A DNA stretch of 64,000 nucleotides, taken from NCBI RefSeq assembly GCF_013409005.1, contig NZ_JACBZO010000001.1:372001-436000 (forward strand), given 5' to 3'. The notes beneath the pieces are model-generated. The model was given only the letters and a program-made list of their open reading frames with translations. It searched no databases and had not been told where the DNA came from. The position numbers were made by a program, and so were the translations under genes. The DNA is from Demequina lutea (GTDB lineage Bacteria; Actinomycetota; Actinomycetes; Actinomycetales; Demequinaceae). Shown here piece after piece: positions 18,141-28,341 of the stretch (its first letter is position 1; the number at the start of each line of letters is the position of its first letter).

Positions 18141-19834
18141 GCGACGTCGTCGATATCCGCGACCTCGCGGTGACCTTCCAGACCGATGCCGGGCCCGTGA
18201 AGGCCGTCGACGGCGTAACTCTCGCGGTCCACCCGGGCGAGGTACTCGCGATCGTAGGGGAGTCCGGCAGCGGCAAAACCGTCACGGCCAAGACCATCCT
18301 GGGCCTGTTACCCGAGACGGCGACCGTGCGTGGGGTAGTGCTGCTCACCCGTAGGGACGGCGCGAGCGACGGCGACATCGTCACGATGTCTGGGTCGCAA
18401 CTGCGCGAGGTGCGCGGGCGTGACGCCGCCATGGTGTTCCAGGAGCCCTCGACCGCGCTCAACCCGGTCTTCCCTGTCGGCTGGCAGATAGCCGAGGGCA
18501 TGCGTGCCCACTCAAAGATCTCCAAGAAGGACGCCCGCGCCGCGGCGATCGACGTGATGAGACGCGTCGGGATCCCCGACCCCGAGGTGCGGGTGGACCA
18601 CTACCCCCACCAGTTCTCCGGGGGCCAGAAGCAGCGCATCGTCATTGCGCAGGCGCTCGTTCTCAACCCAGGCGTGATCATCGCCGACGAGCCCACCACC
18701 GCGCTTGATGTCACCGTGCAGGCCGAGATCCTGGACCTGTTGCGGCGGGTTCGCGATGAGTTCGGTACCGCCATCGTGCTCATCACGCACAACATGGGCA
18801 TCGTCGCGGACCTCGCCGATCGCGTTGCCGTGATGTACCAGGGAAAGCTCGTCGAGCAGGACGACGTGCGGACGATCTTCAACGCGCCGAAGGATCCCTA
18901 TACCCAGCAGCTCCTCGCCGCGGTTCCCCGCATCGGCGAGGGCTTGGCGCGGGCGCATGAGAGGGCCGCCGCGAGGCCGGAAGGCTGGGACGACCACACT
19001 CCCGTGGTCCGGGCCAGCAACCTGCGGATCGTTTACCCGGGCCGCTTCCGTCAGCCCGACTTCGTCGCCGTCGACGGCGTCGACCTGCGCATTCGGCCGG
19101 GCGAGGTTGTGGGGCTGGTGGGCGAGTCCGGCTCGGGCAAGACCACTATTGGCCGGGCCATCGCTGGACTCACCAAGGTGTCAGGGGGTTCCCTCACGGT
19201 GCTCGGCGCCGAGATGCATGGAATCCACGAGCGCAACTTTCGCCCCCTGCGGCGCCGCATTGGCTTCGTGTTCCAAGACCCCGCCACGAGCTTCAACCCG
19301 CTGCTCACCATCGCAGAGTGCGTGGCCGAACCCCTCGTCGTGCATGGGCAGGCCGAGAACGCGGCCGACGCCCGGGCTAGGGTCGACGAGTTGCTCGAGG
19401 CCGTGCAGTTGCCGACATCGTTCCGCGAGCGCTATCCCCACGAGCTGTCTGGGGGCCAGCGTCAGCGCGCCTCGCTTGCCAGGGCGATCGCGCTCAACCC
19501 CGAACTGCTGATCGCCGATGAACCGACCTCCGCCCTCGATGTGTCGGTCCAGGCGCGCGTGCTCGACCTGTTTGACGAGCTTCACCGCGAGCTCGGCTTC
19601 GCCGCGCTCTTCATCAGCCACGACCTCGCGGTGGTGGACATGTTGGCGGACCGCATCGCGGTACTACACAAGGGCAAGTTGGTCGAGGAGGGCACGGGCG
19701 ACGAGGTGCTTGGTTCCCCGCGCGAGCCGTACACGCAGCGCCTGTTGGCGTCCCTGCCCGTGCCCGATCCCGATGCTCAGGCCGTGCGTCGTGCGCAGTG
19801 GGAAGCACTGCGGGAGGCTGACGCGGCGCTGTAG
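18137..19834 (+). CDS. Peptide-type ABC importer ATPase, fused DppD-DppF
   Basis: 565 residues containing two full ATPase domains that are separate proteins in E. coli. Domain 1: Walker A GESGSGKT at residues 41-48, signature FSGGQKQRI, Walker B VIIADEPTTALDVT. Domain 2: Walker A GESGSGKTT at about 329, signature LSGGQRQRASLARAI, Walker B LLIADEPTSALDVS. Each domain ends with the oligopeptide-family C-terminal motif (DPYTQQLLAAVP and EPYTQRLLASLP). The fusion completes the importer, which thus has one binding protein, two permeases and one dimer-like ATPase chain. Confidence 0.94.
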   Translation: MSDVVDIRDLAVTFQTDAGPVKAVDGVTLAVHPGEVLAIVGESGSGKTVTAKTILGLLPETATVRGVVLLTRRDGASDGDIVTMSGSQLREVRGRDAAMVFQEPSTALNPVFPVGWQIAEGMRAHSKISKKDARAAAIDVMRRVGIPDPEVRVDHYPHQFSGGQKQRIVIAQALVLNPGVIIADEPTTALDVTVQAEILDLLRRVRDEFGTAIVLITHNMGIVADLADRVAVMYQGKLVEQDDVRTIFNAPKDPYTQQLLAAVPRIGEGLARAHERAAARPEGWDDHTPVVRASNLRIVYPGRFRQPDFVAVDGVDLRIRPGEVVGLVGESGSGKTTIGRAIAGLTKVSGGSLTVLGAEMHGIHERNFRPLRRRIGFVFQDPATSFNPLLTIAECVAEPLVVHGQAENAADARARVDELLEAVQLPTSFRERYPHELSGGQRQRASLARAIALNPELLIADEPTSALDVSVQARVLDLFDELHRELGFAALFISHDLAVVDMLADRIAVLHKGKLVEEGTGDEVLGSPREPYTQRLLASLPVPDPDAQAVRRAQWEALREADAAL

Positions 19835-19877
19835 GTCGCTGCGCTGTTGCGGGCGGTGTTTTGGTCCGAACAGGCTT

Positions 19878-20025
19878 CCGCACGTGCACAAGTGCCGGAT
19901 CCCGCCTTGCCCGCCACCCCCCACCGCACGTGCACAAGTGCCGGATCCCGCCCTGCATTGGCCTGCGTGGCAGCGACGTTGGTGCGCGTAGCGGCCGGCT
20001 CATCCGGCACTTGTGCATGTGCCGC
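19878..20025. repeat. Three copies of a palindrome-forming intergenic repeat
   Basis: The core GCACAAGTGCCGGAT occurs twice in direct orientation as part of identical 29-base units (19878-19906 and 19924-19952), and once inverted (about 20002-20022, one mismatch over 21 bases). Copies two and three can pair into a large hairpin with a loop of about 50 bases. This lies in the 631-base gap after the ABC importer. It resembles REP-type intergenic repeats; no mobility gene is adjacent. Confidence 0.8.
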
Positions 20026-20194
20026 GGCTTGTGCGTCAGGGTGATGGCGGTGCGCGGCCGCTCCGCGACTCATGGTGGCGCGGGTGTTGGGGCGCCCCCA
20101 TTTCGGACCTGCAATCAGTGAACACGACCGCCGCTTGGCCTGAGGTCACCGGCAAAAAAGGGGCAGCGACTTCGACTCGTTAGCAGGTTCCTCG

Positions 20195-20410
20195 CTACCG
20201 TGCCGAGAGGTGAGACAGCAACGGATACCAGTGGCGATCCCGCAGCGGCGAGCTCGCCTCTTGTGCGTCAAGCCAGTACCCGTGCGCCAAGGGTTGGGCG
20301 CTGGTTTCCCACACCCCAAGGTGGGCAACGGGTGGCGGACGCGGCACGTCGCCGTGGCGGGCTCTTCCGATACGAATTGGCGATAGGTGGTTACCATCAA
20401 GTAGCGATCA
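20195..20410 (-). pseudogene. C-terminal fragment of a second copy of the Nudix-like gene
   Basis: Read on the minus strand and ending at TAG 20195-20197, this stretch gives PPPVAHLGVWETSAQP, then HGYWLDAQEASSPLRDRHWYPLLS. The intact neighbour (20826-21302) ends PTPIAHFGVWEAGVQP ... GHWLNPEEAESPLRDRHWYPLLS. The match continues weakly upstream to about residue 70 from the end, then breaks at an in-frame stop. There is no N-terminal half. It is best read as one end of a decayed tandem duplication. Confidence 0.8.
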
Positions 20411-20465
20411 CCCGCGTTGGCGCGGGCAGGCGCTGCGACGATTGCGCAGATAGGGGACGCCACTC

Positions 20466-20747
20466 ATGACGACAGAGGTCACCGCGGGCAACCGAGCGCG
20501 ATCGGCCGACGGCCGCTTCATCAGCAAGGCAGCCGCGGCAGCGGCCGTTGCCACGACGGCGGCAGCGACTCCCGCGAGCGAGCTCCACCGGAAGAAACAC
20601 GCGAAAAAGGCGGAACACAAGGCCGCGAAGAAGGCCGACTCTCAAAAGAGCGCGGCAAAGAAGGCCGCGAAGAAGGCGGAACGCAAGGCCGCAAAGAAGG
20701 CCGCAAAGAAGGCCAAGTCGAAGTCTGGCGGCAAGAAGAAGAAGTAA
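20466..20747 (+). CDS. Small Lys/Ala-rich basic protein, histone H1-like
   Basis: 93 residues. The first 20 (MTTEVTAGNRARSADGRFIS) look ordered. The rest is almost only Ala and Lys: an Ala-rich stretch, then repeats of the AKKAAKKAERK type ending in GGKKKK. The composition matches H1-like DNA-binding tails such as the end of actinobacterial HupB and the end of topA in this window. A role in nucleoid packaging or nucleic-acid binding is inferred from charge only. AGGGG precedes the ATG. It sits inside a relic tandem duplication, occupying the place where the N-terminal half of a Nudix-like gene would be. Confidence 0.72.
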   Translation: MTTEVTAGNRARSADGRFISKAAAAAAVATTAAATPASELHRKKHAKKAEHKAAKKADSQKSAAKKAAKKAERKAAKKAAKKAKSKSGGKKKK

Positions 20748-20759
20748 GCAGCGACCGCG

Positions 20760-20818
20760 CTAGTCGGCCTTGCCCGCGGCCAGGCCCGCGCTGATCGCAT
20801 CCATCAAGGAAGAGTTGG
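20760..20818 (-). pseudogene. Duplicated 3' end of acs
   Basis: On the minus strand this stretch reads [19 protein letters not shown] then TAG. The end of the intact acs gene 613 bases away reads [19 protein letters not shown] then TGA. Sequence identity is obvious at the DNA level too. It lies in the same relative order to the Nudix-like fragment as the intact pair, so both belong to one duplicated block. Confidence 0.82.
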
Positions 20819-20825
20819 CTCCGCG

Positions 20826-21302
20826 CTACGGTGTCGAGGGTCGAGAGAGCAGCGGATACCAATGGCGATCCCGAAGCGGTGATTCCGCCTCTTCTGGGTT
20901 AAGCCAGTGCCCAGGCACCATGGGCTGAACACCTGCTTCCCATACTCCGAAGTGGGCAATGGGGGTCGGCCATTCATAATCGTCAGTCGGGGTCTCGACG
21001 AGGTTGCGTACCGAGCCGACGAAACGAGCATTGCCGACGACTCCCGTCACTTCCTGTTGGAGCAAGGTGATTGCCTCGGTCCCATCGAGGTCGTGCACTT
21101 CCGTGCGGCGAGTGGGGAGATCGAGCTTGCCTGTGTCGTCGCGAGGCAGGGTGAATATGAGGTCGTCCTTGCGGAGAAGGAGGCGAACCAGGCACATCGG
21201 GCGTGGAGCGGCGCCCCCGCGCCGGATCTGAGCCGAACTCCCGGGTGGCAGCCAAGGCGGATGCTCGAGTTGAGCGATCACGATCCCGTTGTTCGCCGGC
21301 AT
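20826..21302 (-). CDS. Nudix-like protein with degenerate Nudix box
   Basis: 158 residues from ATG 21302 (another ATG at 21353 would add 17). The strand-rich start MPANNGIVIAQLEHP and CLVRLLLRKDDLIFTLPRDDTG, a helix region TEVHDLDGTEAITLLQQEVTGV and the tail PLRDRHWYPLL resemble a Nudix fold. The canonical GX5EX7REUXEEXGU signature is not intact: the helix has QQEVTGV instead of REXXEEXG. It may therefore be a binding protein or inactive hydrolase. It is followed on the same strand by the acs fragment and lies downstream of acs. A truncated duplicate is present at 20195-20410. Confidence 0.65.
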   Translation of the reverse strand: MPANNGIVIAQLEHPPWLPPGSSAQIRRGGAAPRPMCLVRLLLRKDDLIFTLPRDDTGKLDLPTRRTEVHDLDGTEAITLLQQEVTGVVGNARFVGSVRNLVETPTDDYEWPTPIAHFGVWEAGVQPMVPGHWLNPEEAESPLRDRHWYPLLSRPSTP

Positions 21303-21372
21303 CTGACCGATCCTAGGTGCACCGGGAGCGGACTCAAAGACAGACCTGGCCAAGCGGCACGGCCCGGCTCCG

Positions 21373-23394
<2,022 letters not shown>

Positions 23395-23479
23395 GTGTCC
23401 AGCCTAGGCCCAAGGTCACGGGTTGCGCGACTGCGGGGCGGGCGCGTCCGGACGCGGGCCAGGGCCCGCCTCACATAGT

Positions 23480-23517
23480 AAAGCCCCCTCCTCCGCCGAA
23501 GCAGAAGAGGGGGCTTT
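23480..23517 (-). terminator. Intrinsic terminator of the surface-protein gene
   Basis: Perfect 11-bp inverted repeat AAAGCCCCCTC ... GAGGGGGCTTT with a 16-base loop, 11 bases beyond the stop of the surface-protein gene. A and T runs flank the stem on both strands, so it could end transcription from either side; the acs start lies 85 bases away. Confidence 0.8.
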
Positions 23518-23528
23518 GGCACTATTTT

Positions 23529-25772
23529 CTAGGCACGTACCTTCCGGACCGCCAGGACGGCACCGCTGGCGATGAGGAATATCGCCAGGGCCACGAGTCC
23601 ACCGGTGTAGTCGGGTGTACCCGTGAAGGCGAGATCTGGGCCTGAGAACACGGTAATCGGGGGGCAGCCGACAGAGGGCACGTCGGTAAACGTCCAGGTA
23701 GACGTTCCGGTGAGCGTGTAGCCCGAGGCGGCGGCGGCCGTGATGGTGCGCGTGCCGCCACTCCAACCCGTGTCGGAGTAGGTCACTCCAGTAGTGGTCG
23801 GGATGGTGACCGTGTCGTTGTTGGGCAAGCATTGCGCAACAACCGTAGGTGGCTCAGGCGTCACGACGGGGCAGACGGTCGCTGCATCGTTGAACGTCCA
23901 GGAGGACGTTCCCGTGAGGGTGTAGCCCGAGGCGGCGTGGGCCGTGATGGTGCGCGAGCCGCTCACCCAACCCGTGTCGGAGTAGGTCACTCCAGTGGTG
24001 GTTGGGATGTTGATGACGTCGTTGTCGGGTCCGCAGAGAGGCGGGTCAACAACCAATGCTGCCACCGCGGTGACGGGGCAGGCCGTCGCGGCATCGGTGA
24101 ACGTCCAGGAAGTCGTTCCGGTGAGGGTGTAACCCGCATTGGCGTTGGCCGTGATCGTGATCGAGTTGCTGTGCCAACCCGTGCTGGTGTAACTCACTCC
24201 AGTGGTGGTCGGGATGGTGACCGTGTCGTTATCGGGTCCACATGCGGGAGCCACCGTCACTGGGTCAGGCGTCACGGTGACGACAGTGGTGGGGCACGCA
24301 ATCGCGTCATCGGTGAAGGTCCAGGAAGTCGTTCCGGTGAGGGTGTAACCCGCATCGGCGTGGGCCGTGAGCGTGATTGAGTTGCTGTGCCAACCCGTGG
24401 TGGAGTACCACACTCCGGTAGCGGAGGGGATGGTGACCGTGTCGTTATTGGGTCCACACGTGGGAACTACCGTCACTGGCGGAGGCGTCACGGTCGTGCT
24501 GCAGGAGGTTGCCGCATCGGTGAACGTCCAGGAGGTCGTTCCGGTGAGGGTGTAACCCGCATTGGCGTGGGCCGTGATGGTGATCGAGTTGTTCTTCCAA
24601 CCCGTGGTGGAGTACCACACTCCGGTCTTGGTGGGGATGGTGACCGTGTCGTTATTGGGTCCACACGTGGGAACTACCGTCACTGGCGGAGGCGTCACGG
24701 TCACGGCGCAGGCGGTTGCCGCATCGGTGAACGTCCAGGAGGTCGTTCCGGTGAGGGTGTAACCCGCATTGGCGTGGGCCGTGATCGTGATCGAGTTGCT
24801 GTGCCAACCCGTGCTCGTGTAGTTCACTCCGGTCTTGGTGGGGATATTGACCGTGTCGTTGTTGGCTCCACACTTGGGAGCCACCGTAACTGCCGCAGGC
24901 GTAACGGTCGTGCTGCAGGCGGTTGCGTCATCGGTGAACGTCCAGGAAGTCGTTCCCGTGAGGGTGTAACCCGCATTGGCGTGGGCCGTGATCGTGACCG
25001 AATTGCTGTGCCAACCCGTGGTGGAGTACCACACTCCGGTCTTGGTGGGGATGGTGACCGTGTCGTTATTGGGTCCACACGCGGGAGCCACCGTCACTCG
25101 GTCAGGCGTCACGGTCGTGCTGCAGGAGGTGGCCGCATCGGTAAACGTCCAGGAAGTCGTTCCCGTGAGCTTGTAGCCCGAATTGGCGGAGGCCGTGATC
25201 GTGATCGAGTTGTTCTTCCAACCCACGGTGGCGTACGTCACTCCAGTGGTGGTGGGGATATTGACCGTGTCGTTGTTGGCTCCACACTTGGGAGCCACCG
25301 TCACTGCCGCAGGCGTAACGGTGGTGACCGTCACGCAGTCCGGAGCCTTGATGTACTCCCACGGTTGGCCCGTACTAGAGAAGGGGTGGCTGTTATCCAG
25401 GAGGAAGGAGTCCTGGTAGCTGCCAAGCAGAACCCCTGTGGCGAGGAGTTTGTCGAGGGCCGGGCCGTTCGTGTACCGGTCTACCTGGAGCCAGACGCCA
25501 CAGGTGCTGCTGGTGGCGAGTTTCTGAGGCCAGATGCTCGAACTACCGATGGACTTTGAGGATGGAATATTTATTGCCCACTGGACTTCCGTGTACGAGG
25601 AAGAGGAAGAGGAAGAGGGCGAGGACGAGGACGAGGGCCACGTAGTGGCCGGTGCGTTGTTCCCGTCGTGCCGATCATGGGCAGAGGCTCCAGTAGCGCT
25701 CATGCCCACCATGAGGAAGCCGATTGCCACTATTGCTGCGGCCTTCACGCTTCGTGCTCTTGTCTTAATCAT
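23529..25772 (-). CDS. Repeat-rich cell-wall-anchored surface protein (LAFTG anchor)
   Basis: 747 residues. A Sec signal peptide (basic start, AAAIVAIGFLMVGMSATGASA) is followed by a Ser-rich linker with long runs of Ser, a unique domain of about 90 residues, and eight repeats of about 62-66 residues. Each repeat has the pattern CGPNNDTVTIPT, GVxY, TGW, SITITAHANAGYTLTGTTSWTFTD and a second Cys, so each could hold one disulfide. The C-terminus is a sorting signal: LAFTG, hydrophobic GGLVALAIFLIASGAVLAV and basic RKVRA. LAXTG is the type recognised by class E sortases in actinobacteria. GAGGAG precedes the ATG. Adhesion or surface coat are plausible roles; no ligand is evident. Base composition is visibly less GC-rich than neighbours. 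Confidence 0.85.
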   Translation of the reverse strand: MIKTRARSVKAAAIVAIGFLMVGMSATGASAHDRHDGNNAPATTWPSSSSSPSSSSSSSYTEVQWAINIPSSKSIGSSSIWPQKLATSSTCGVWLQVDRYTNGPALDKLLATGVLLGSYQDSFLLDNSHPFSSTGQPWEYIKAPDCVTVTTVTPAAVTVAPKCGANNDTVNIPTTTGVTYATVGWKNNSITITASANSGYKLTGTTSWTFTDAATSCSTTVTPDRVTVAPACGPNNDTVTIPTKTGVWYSTTGWHSNSVTITAHANAGYTLTGTTSWTFTDDATACSTTVTPAAVTVAPKCGANNDTVNIPTKTGVNYTSTGWHSNSITITAHANAGYTLTGTTSWTFTDAATACAVTVTPPPVTVVPTCGPNNDTVTIPTKTGVWYSTTGWKNNSITITAHANAGYTLTGTTSWTFTDAATSCSTTVTPPPVTVVPTCGPNNDTVTIPSATGVWYSTTGWHSNSITLTAHADAGYTLTGTTSWTFTDDAIACPTTVVTVTPDPVTVAPACGPDNDTVTIPTTTGVSYTSTGWHSNSITITANANAGYTLTGTTSWTFTDAATACPVTAVAALVVDPPLCGPDNDVINIPTTTGVTYSDTGWVSGSRTITAHAASGYTLTGTSSWTFNDAATVCPVVTPEPPTVVAQCLPNNDTVTIPTTTGVTYSDTGWSGGTRTITAAAASGYTLTGTSTWTFTDVPSVGCPPITVFSGPDLAFTGTPDYTGGLVALAIFLIASGAVLAVRKVRA
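23660..25310 (-). repeat. Eight tandem intragenic repeats of about 190 bases
   Basis: The surface-protein gene contains eight direct repeats, each coding one Cys-to-Cys module. The middle copies (roughly 24100-25100) are nearly identical over long stretches such as the segment coding GYTLTGTTSWTFTD. The first, second-to-last and last copies are more diverged. High identity between central copies points to recent duplication or gene conversion and predicts length variation between strains. Confidence 0.85.
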
Positions 25773-26168
25773 CGGTTGTCGCTCCTCAGCTACCGTGTGG
25801 GCTCTCGGTGAGCCATTTCCAGATAATACACGCGTCGTGTGATATGCGTCACATTACAGGACTTAGGTCCGACATGCCAGGGAATTCTTATGCAGGAGGG
25901 GCTCGCTCCGCGAAGCGGGGTTCCAAAACACCTCAAATGTGACATCGGAAGACCGCGTCCACTTGCCAACCTCGTGGCAGTGAGACGGAAGTCACAGCCG
26001 CGACACGCCGATCACCGCGCCCGTTGCGCCGTCGGCCGTTTCGCGGTGAGCCCAGAGTCCTGCCTGACGTCCCCGCTGCCTCTGCCATCGCGCCCTGTGA
26101 GGACATGAGCGCTCGGGTGGTGCGGAATCGAGCACTCAGGCACTCACCGGGAGCAGATGCCTCAACCG
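25773..26168. other. Non-coding gap with the surface-protein promoter region
   Basis: No credible gene is seen in these 396 bases. Near the surface-protein start, an inverted repeat ACACG-CGT-CGTGT (25828-25840) lies beside TATTAT on the minus strand (about 25822-25827), a plausible -10 box with an overlapping operator. The remaining 330 bases towards the membrane-protein gene of module A show no clear structure. Confidence 0.4.
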
Positions 26169-27701
26169 CTAGCCCTCCGTGCCGCCGCTCAGCGTGATCG
26201 ACGTTGAGGTCGTCGTGGTGCCGTCCTCCCAGTCGATGCGGAGATCTCCTTGCACAACAAGCCACAGGCTCGTGGCCGCAGAGTCGAGCTTTTGCACGCT
26301 CCCTGGTCCCTCGGTGGGTGCGGGGCACTCGGTCATGCCATCGAGCTTCAGAGAAACATCGGGGTAGCCCTTCGCGCGGTCGACGCTCACGACCGAGGGC
26401 GTCAGGGCGGCCGTGCCTTGAGCGGCGACCCAAGCGCCCGACGAAGAATCGCTCAAAACCACCGAAGCGATCGCGCCATCGGCGAGGCGAAGAGTGCCGC
26501 GTTGGCGTGCGTTCCCGGTCATGTCGTCGACGAGGATCGGCACCTCACCTCCCGACAACAGGTTTGCGACGGAGACCGGCTGTACGAATTTTGCCGTGAT
26601 GCTGCCTCCTAAGGTCCGCGGGCCGTCAAACTGACCACACGTCAGCGGCTTGTCGCTCGTGGGTTGGGCCGTGGGGGCGGAGACGTACCCCAAGTCGCCA
26701 TAGGTGATGTCGTGGTCAAGGGTCACCGCGATGGGTTGGGAGATCAAGGTGACGTTGAGCTCACCCGAATAGTCTGCCGAGTGGTACGGAAGCGTGGCGG
26801 TGTGTGACTTCGTGTCAATGGACACTCCCGACGGCAGAGGGTCTAGGCATTGCACGGGGGTAAATCCACCCCCCGCCGATGTGGCCGCTCGCTGGCAGTC
26901 GACGGAGCCGGGGTTCCACGCACCACTTCCACTTGCCGCCACGTAGTAACCCTGAGCCTGCAACGCGTGCTCGGCAAGCAACGTCGGGTTCGCGAACGCT
27001 TGCGATACGACGTAGACCTGATAGTCGCCCGCCGGATACGCCACATCGGTCGCGTTTGGCTCAACGTAGTCGACGCCGCTGAAGCAGGGGCGCTGCTCGA
27101 ACACGGGCCCGCTGACCACGCTGCGGTTGGTCCAGGTGTCGCCGCTGGCCACCGCGCCGAAGGGGGCCCCGTTGTTGTTGCCCGGGTAATAGTTGATCAC
27201 GACACCGTCTCGCGTGAGCAGCGCGCTGCCCGGGTTGATGAGCGCGGAAGCGCGGTCGGGCCCGTCGTAGTTTAGTGACGCATTCACTCGCAAGGTGCCA
27301 TCGGGGGCGGCCGGGTCCACGGCCACGGACTGTGTAAAGCCCTGATCCTCGGTCTTGGAGGCAGGCAGGGAGGCTCCACAGTTCGTGGATACCACCGGGT
27401 TGGTGAATCCTTGCCACGCATCGGACCCGCTCATGTCGACCTTGACGTACTGGATCCCGTTGGGATCGGTCGACGCTGGCACTTGCCCGCGCGAGCCCTG
27501 CACCAGCACTGCCGCCACCAGCCCGCCGATCGCAAGCGCCGACGTTCCTCCCGCGACGGCGGCATTGCGACGACGGCGCCGCGAGATCAGTCCACGGGTC
27601 GCGCCGGCGCGGGAGGCGTCGGTTGTGGTGAGTGAGGCGGCCCCGAGCGCGGCCGCGCGCGCATCGATCGACTGCGACATCAGGTCGTGAAGTGTGGGCA
27701 T
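26169..27701 (-). CDS. Membrane-anchored extracellular partner of sigma module A
   Basis: 510 residues. A cytoplasmic segment of about 46 residues ends in RRRRRN, followed by one helix (AVAGGTSALAIGGLVAAVLVQ) and a large extracellular part. The exterior begins with a Cys block (VSTNCGASLP) and contains ANPTLLAEHALQAQG, matching FSTPESVALYQTLG in module B. It ends with WLVVQGDLRIDWEDGTTT, matching the end of the module B proteins. Its ATG follows the sigma stop by one base (TGACATG), so it is co-translated with it. The layout is that of an anti-sigma factor with an external sensor, but the inner segment has no HXXXCXXC zinc motif. Function is inferred from context. Confidence 0.7.
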   Translation of the reverse strand: MPTLHDLMSQSIDARAAALGAASLTTTDASRAGATRGLISRRRRRNAAVAGGTSALAIGGLVAAVLVQGSRGQVPASTDPNGIQYVKVDMSGSDAWQGFTNPVVSTNCGASLPASKTEDQGFTQSVAVDPAAPDGTLRVNASLNYDGPDRASALINPGSALLTRDGVVINYYPGNNNGAPFGAVASGDTWTNRSVVSGPVFEQRPCFSGVDYVEPNATDVAYPAGDYQVYVVSQAFANPTLLAEHALQAQGYYVAASGSGAWNPGSVDCQRAATSAGGGFTPVQCLDPLPSGVSIDTKSHTATLPYHSADYSGELNVTLISQPIAVTLDHDITYGDLGYVSAPTAQPTSDKPLTCGQFDGPRTLGGSITAKFVQPVSVANLLSGGEVPILVDDMTGNARQRGTLRLADGAIASVVLSDSSSGAWVAAQGTAALTPSVVSVDRAKGYPDVSLKLDGMTECPAPTEGPGSVQKLDSAATSLWLVVQGDLRIDWEDGTTTTSTSITLSGGTEG

Positions 27702-27702
27702 G

Positions 27703-28239
27703 TCACCTCTCCCTTCGCTCGGTCACGAGGACCTCGACGCGTTCCGCATCGGGCTCTGCGCCCAGTTCGCCGCGCATACTCTCGGCGCCGTCGTGCAGGT
27801 ACCGCTTGACCGTGCCGAGCGCGAGGCCAAGCCGGTCGGCGATCTGCGCAACCGTGAGGTCGTCGTAGTAGCGCAGCACGACGCACGCGCGCACCTGCGG
27901 CGTGAGGGTCGCGAGCGCGTCGGCCACCGCGTCGCGGTTGTCGACCTGGGTGGCGCGGTCCGGGGCGACCTCCGCATCGGCCAAGCGCGAGGCCGAGCGC
28001 CGGAACAGCTGCTCGCGGCGCTTGTCGTCCACAAACACCGACGCGATGGCCCGCCGCACGTAGTGCTCGGCGTGCTGGGCGGAGCTCAGCCTGCGCGGCG
28101 AGGAGAACGTCCTCACCATGGCCTCCTGGACGAGGTCCTCCGCCGTCGCGCGCTGGCCGGTGAATGCCATGGCGTAGGCGAGCAGCGACGGATACCTCGC
28201 CTCAGCGAGCTCGTCGTAGAAGCCCTGCCATCTCGCCAC
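27703..28239 (-). CDS. SigE-family ECF sigma factor (module A)
   Basis: 178 residues. Region 2 is LLAYAMAFTGQRATAEDLVQEAMVRTF with HYVRRAIASVFVDDKRR; region 4 is ALATLTPQVRACVVLRYYDDLTVAQIADRLGLALGTVKRYLHDG. This is the compact SigE-family pattern common in actinobacteria. The GTG at 28239 follows AAGGGGGAA by 4 bases, a leader also seen before the sigma gene of module D. The gene ends one base before the membrane-protein start, so the two form a unit. It likely directs RNA polymerase to its own promoter and a small regulon. Confidence 0.9.
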   Translation of the reverse strand: MARWQGFYDELAEARYPSLLAYAMAFTGQRATAEDLVQEAMVRTFSSPRRLSSAQHAEHYVRRAIASVFVDDKRREQLFRRSASRLADAEVAPDRATQVDNRDAVADALATLTPQVRACVVLRYYDDLTVAQIADRLGLALGTVKRYLHDGAESMRGELGAEPDAERVEVLVTERRER

Positions 28240-28341
28240 GCGTTCCCCCTTGTACCGCCATCCTGCCGGATGCTCATGCCCCCTATACGAGCAAAGGGCC
28301 CAAAGGGTTGTGTGAGCGCCACCTGCGGGGCCAAGACGCCT

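Noticed and set aside
20146-20463. 105-residue minus-strand open frame
   Set aside because: Wrong frame. The homology to the Nudix-like gene lies in another frame, which is a fragment.
24387-25559. 390-residue repetitive open frame opposite the surface-protein gene
   Set aside because: Its repeats merely mirror the intragenic repeats; the opposite strand has a signal peptide and a sorting signal.
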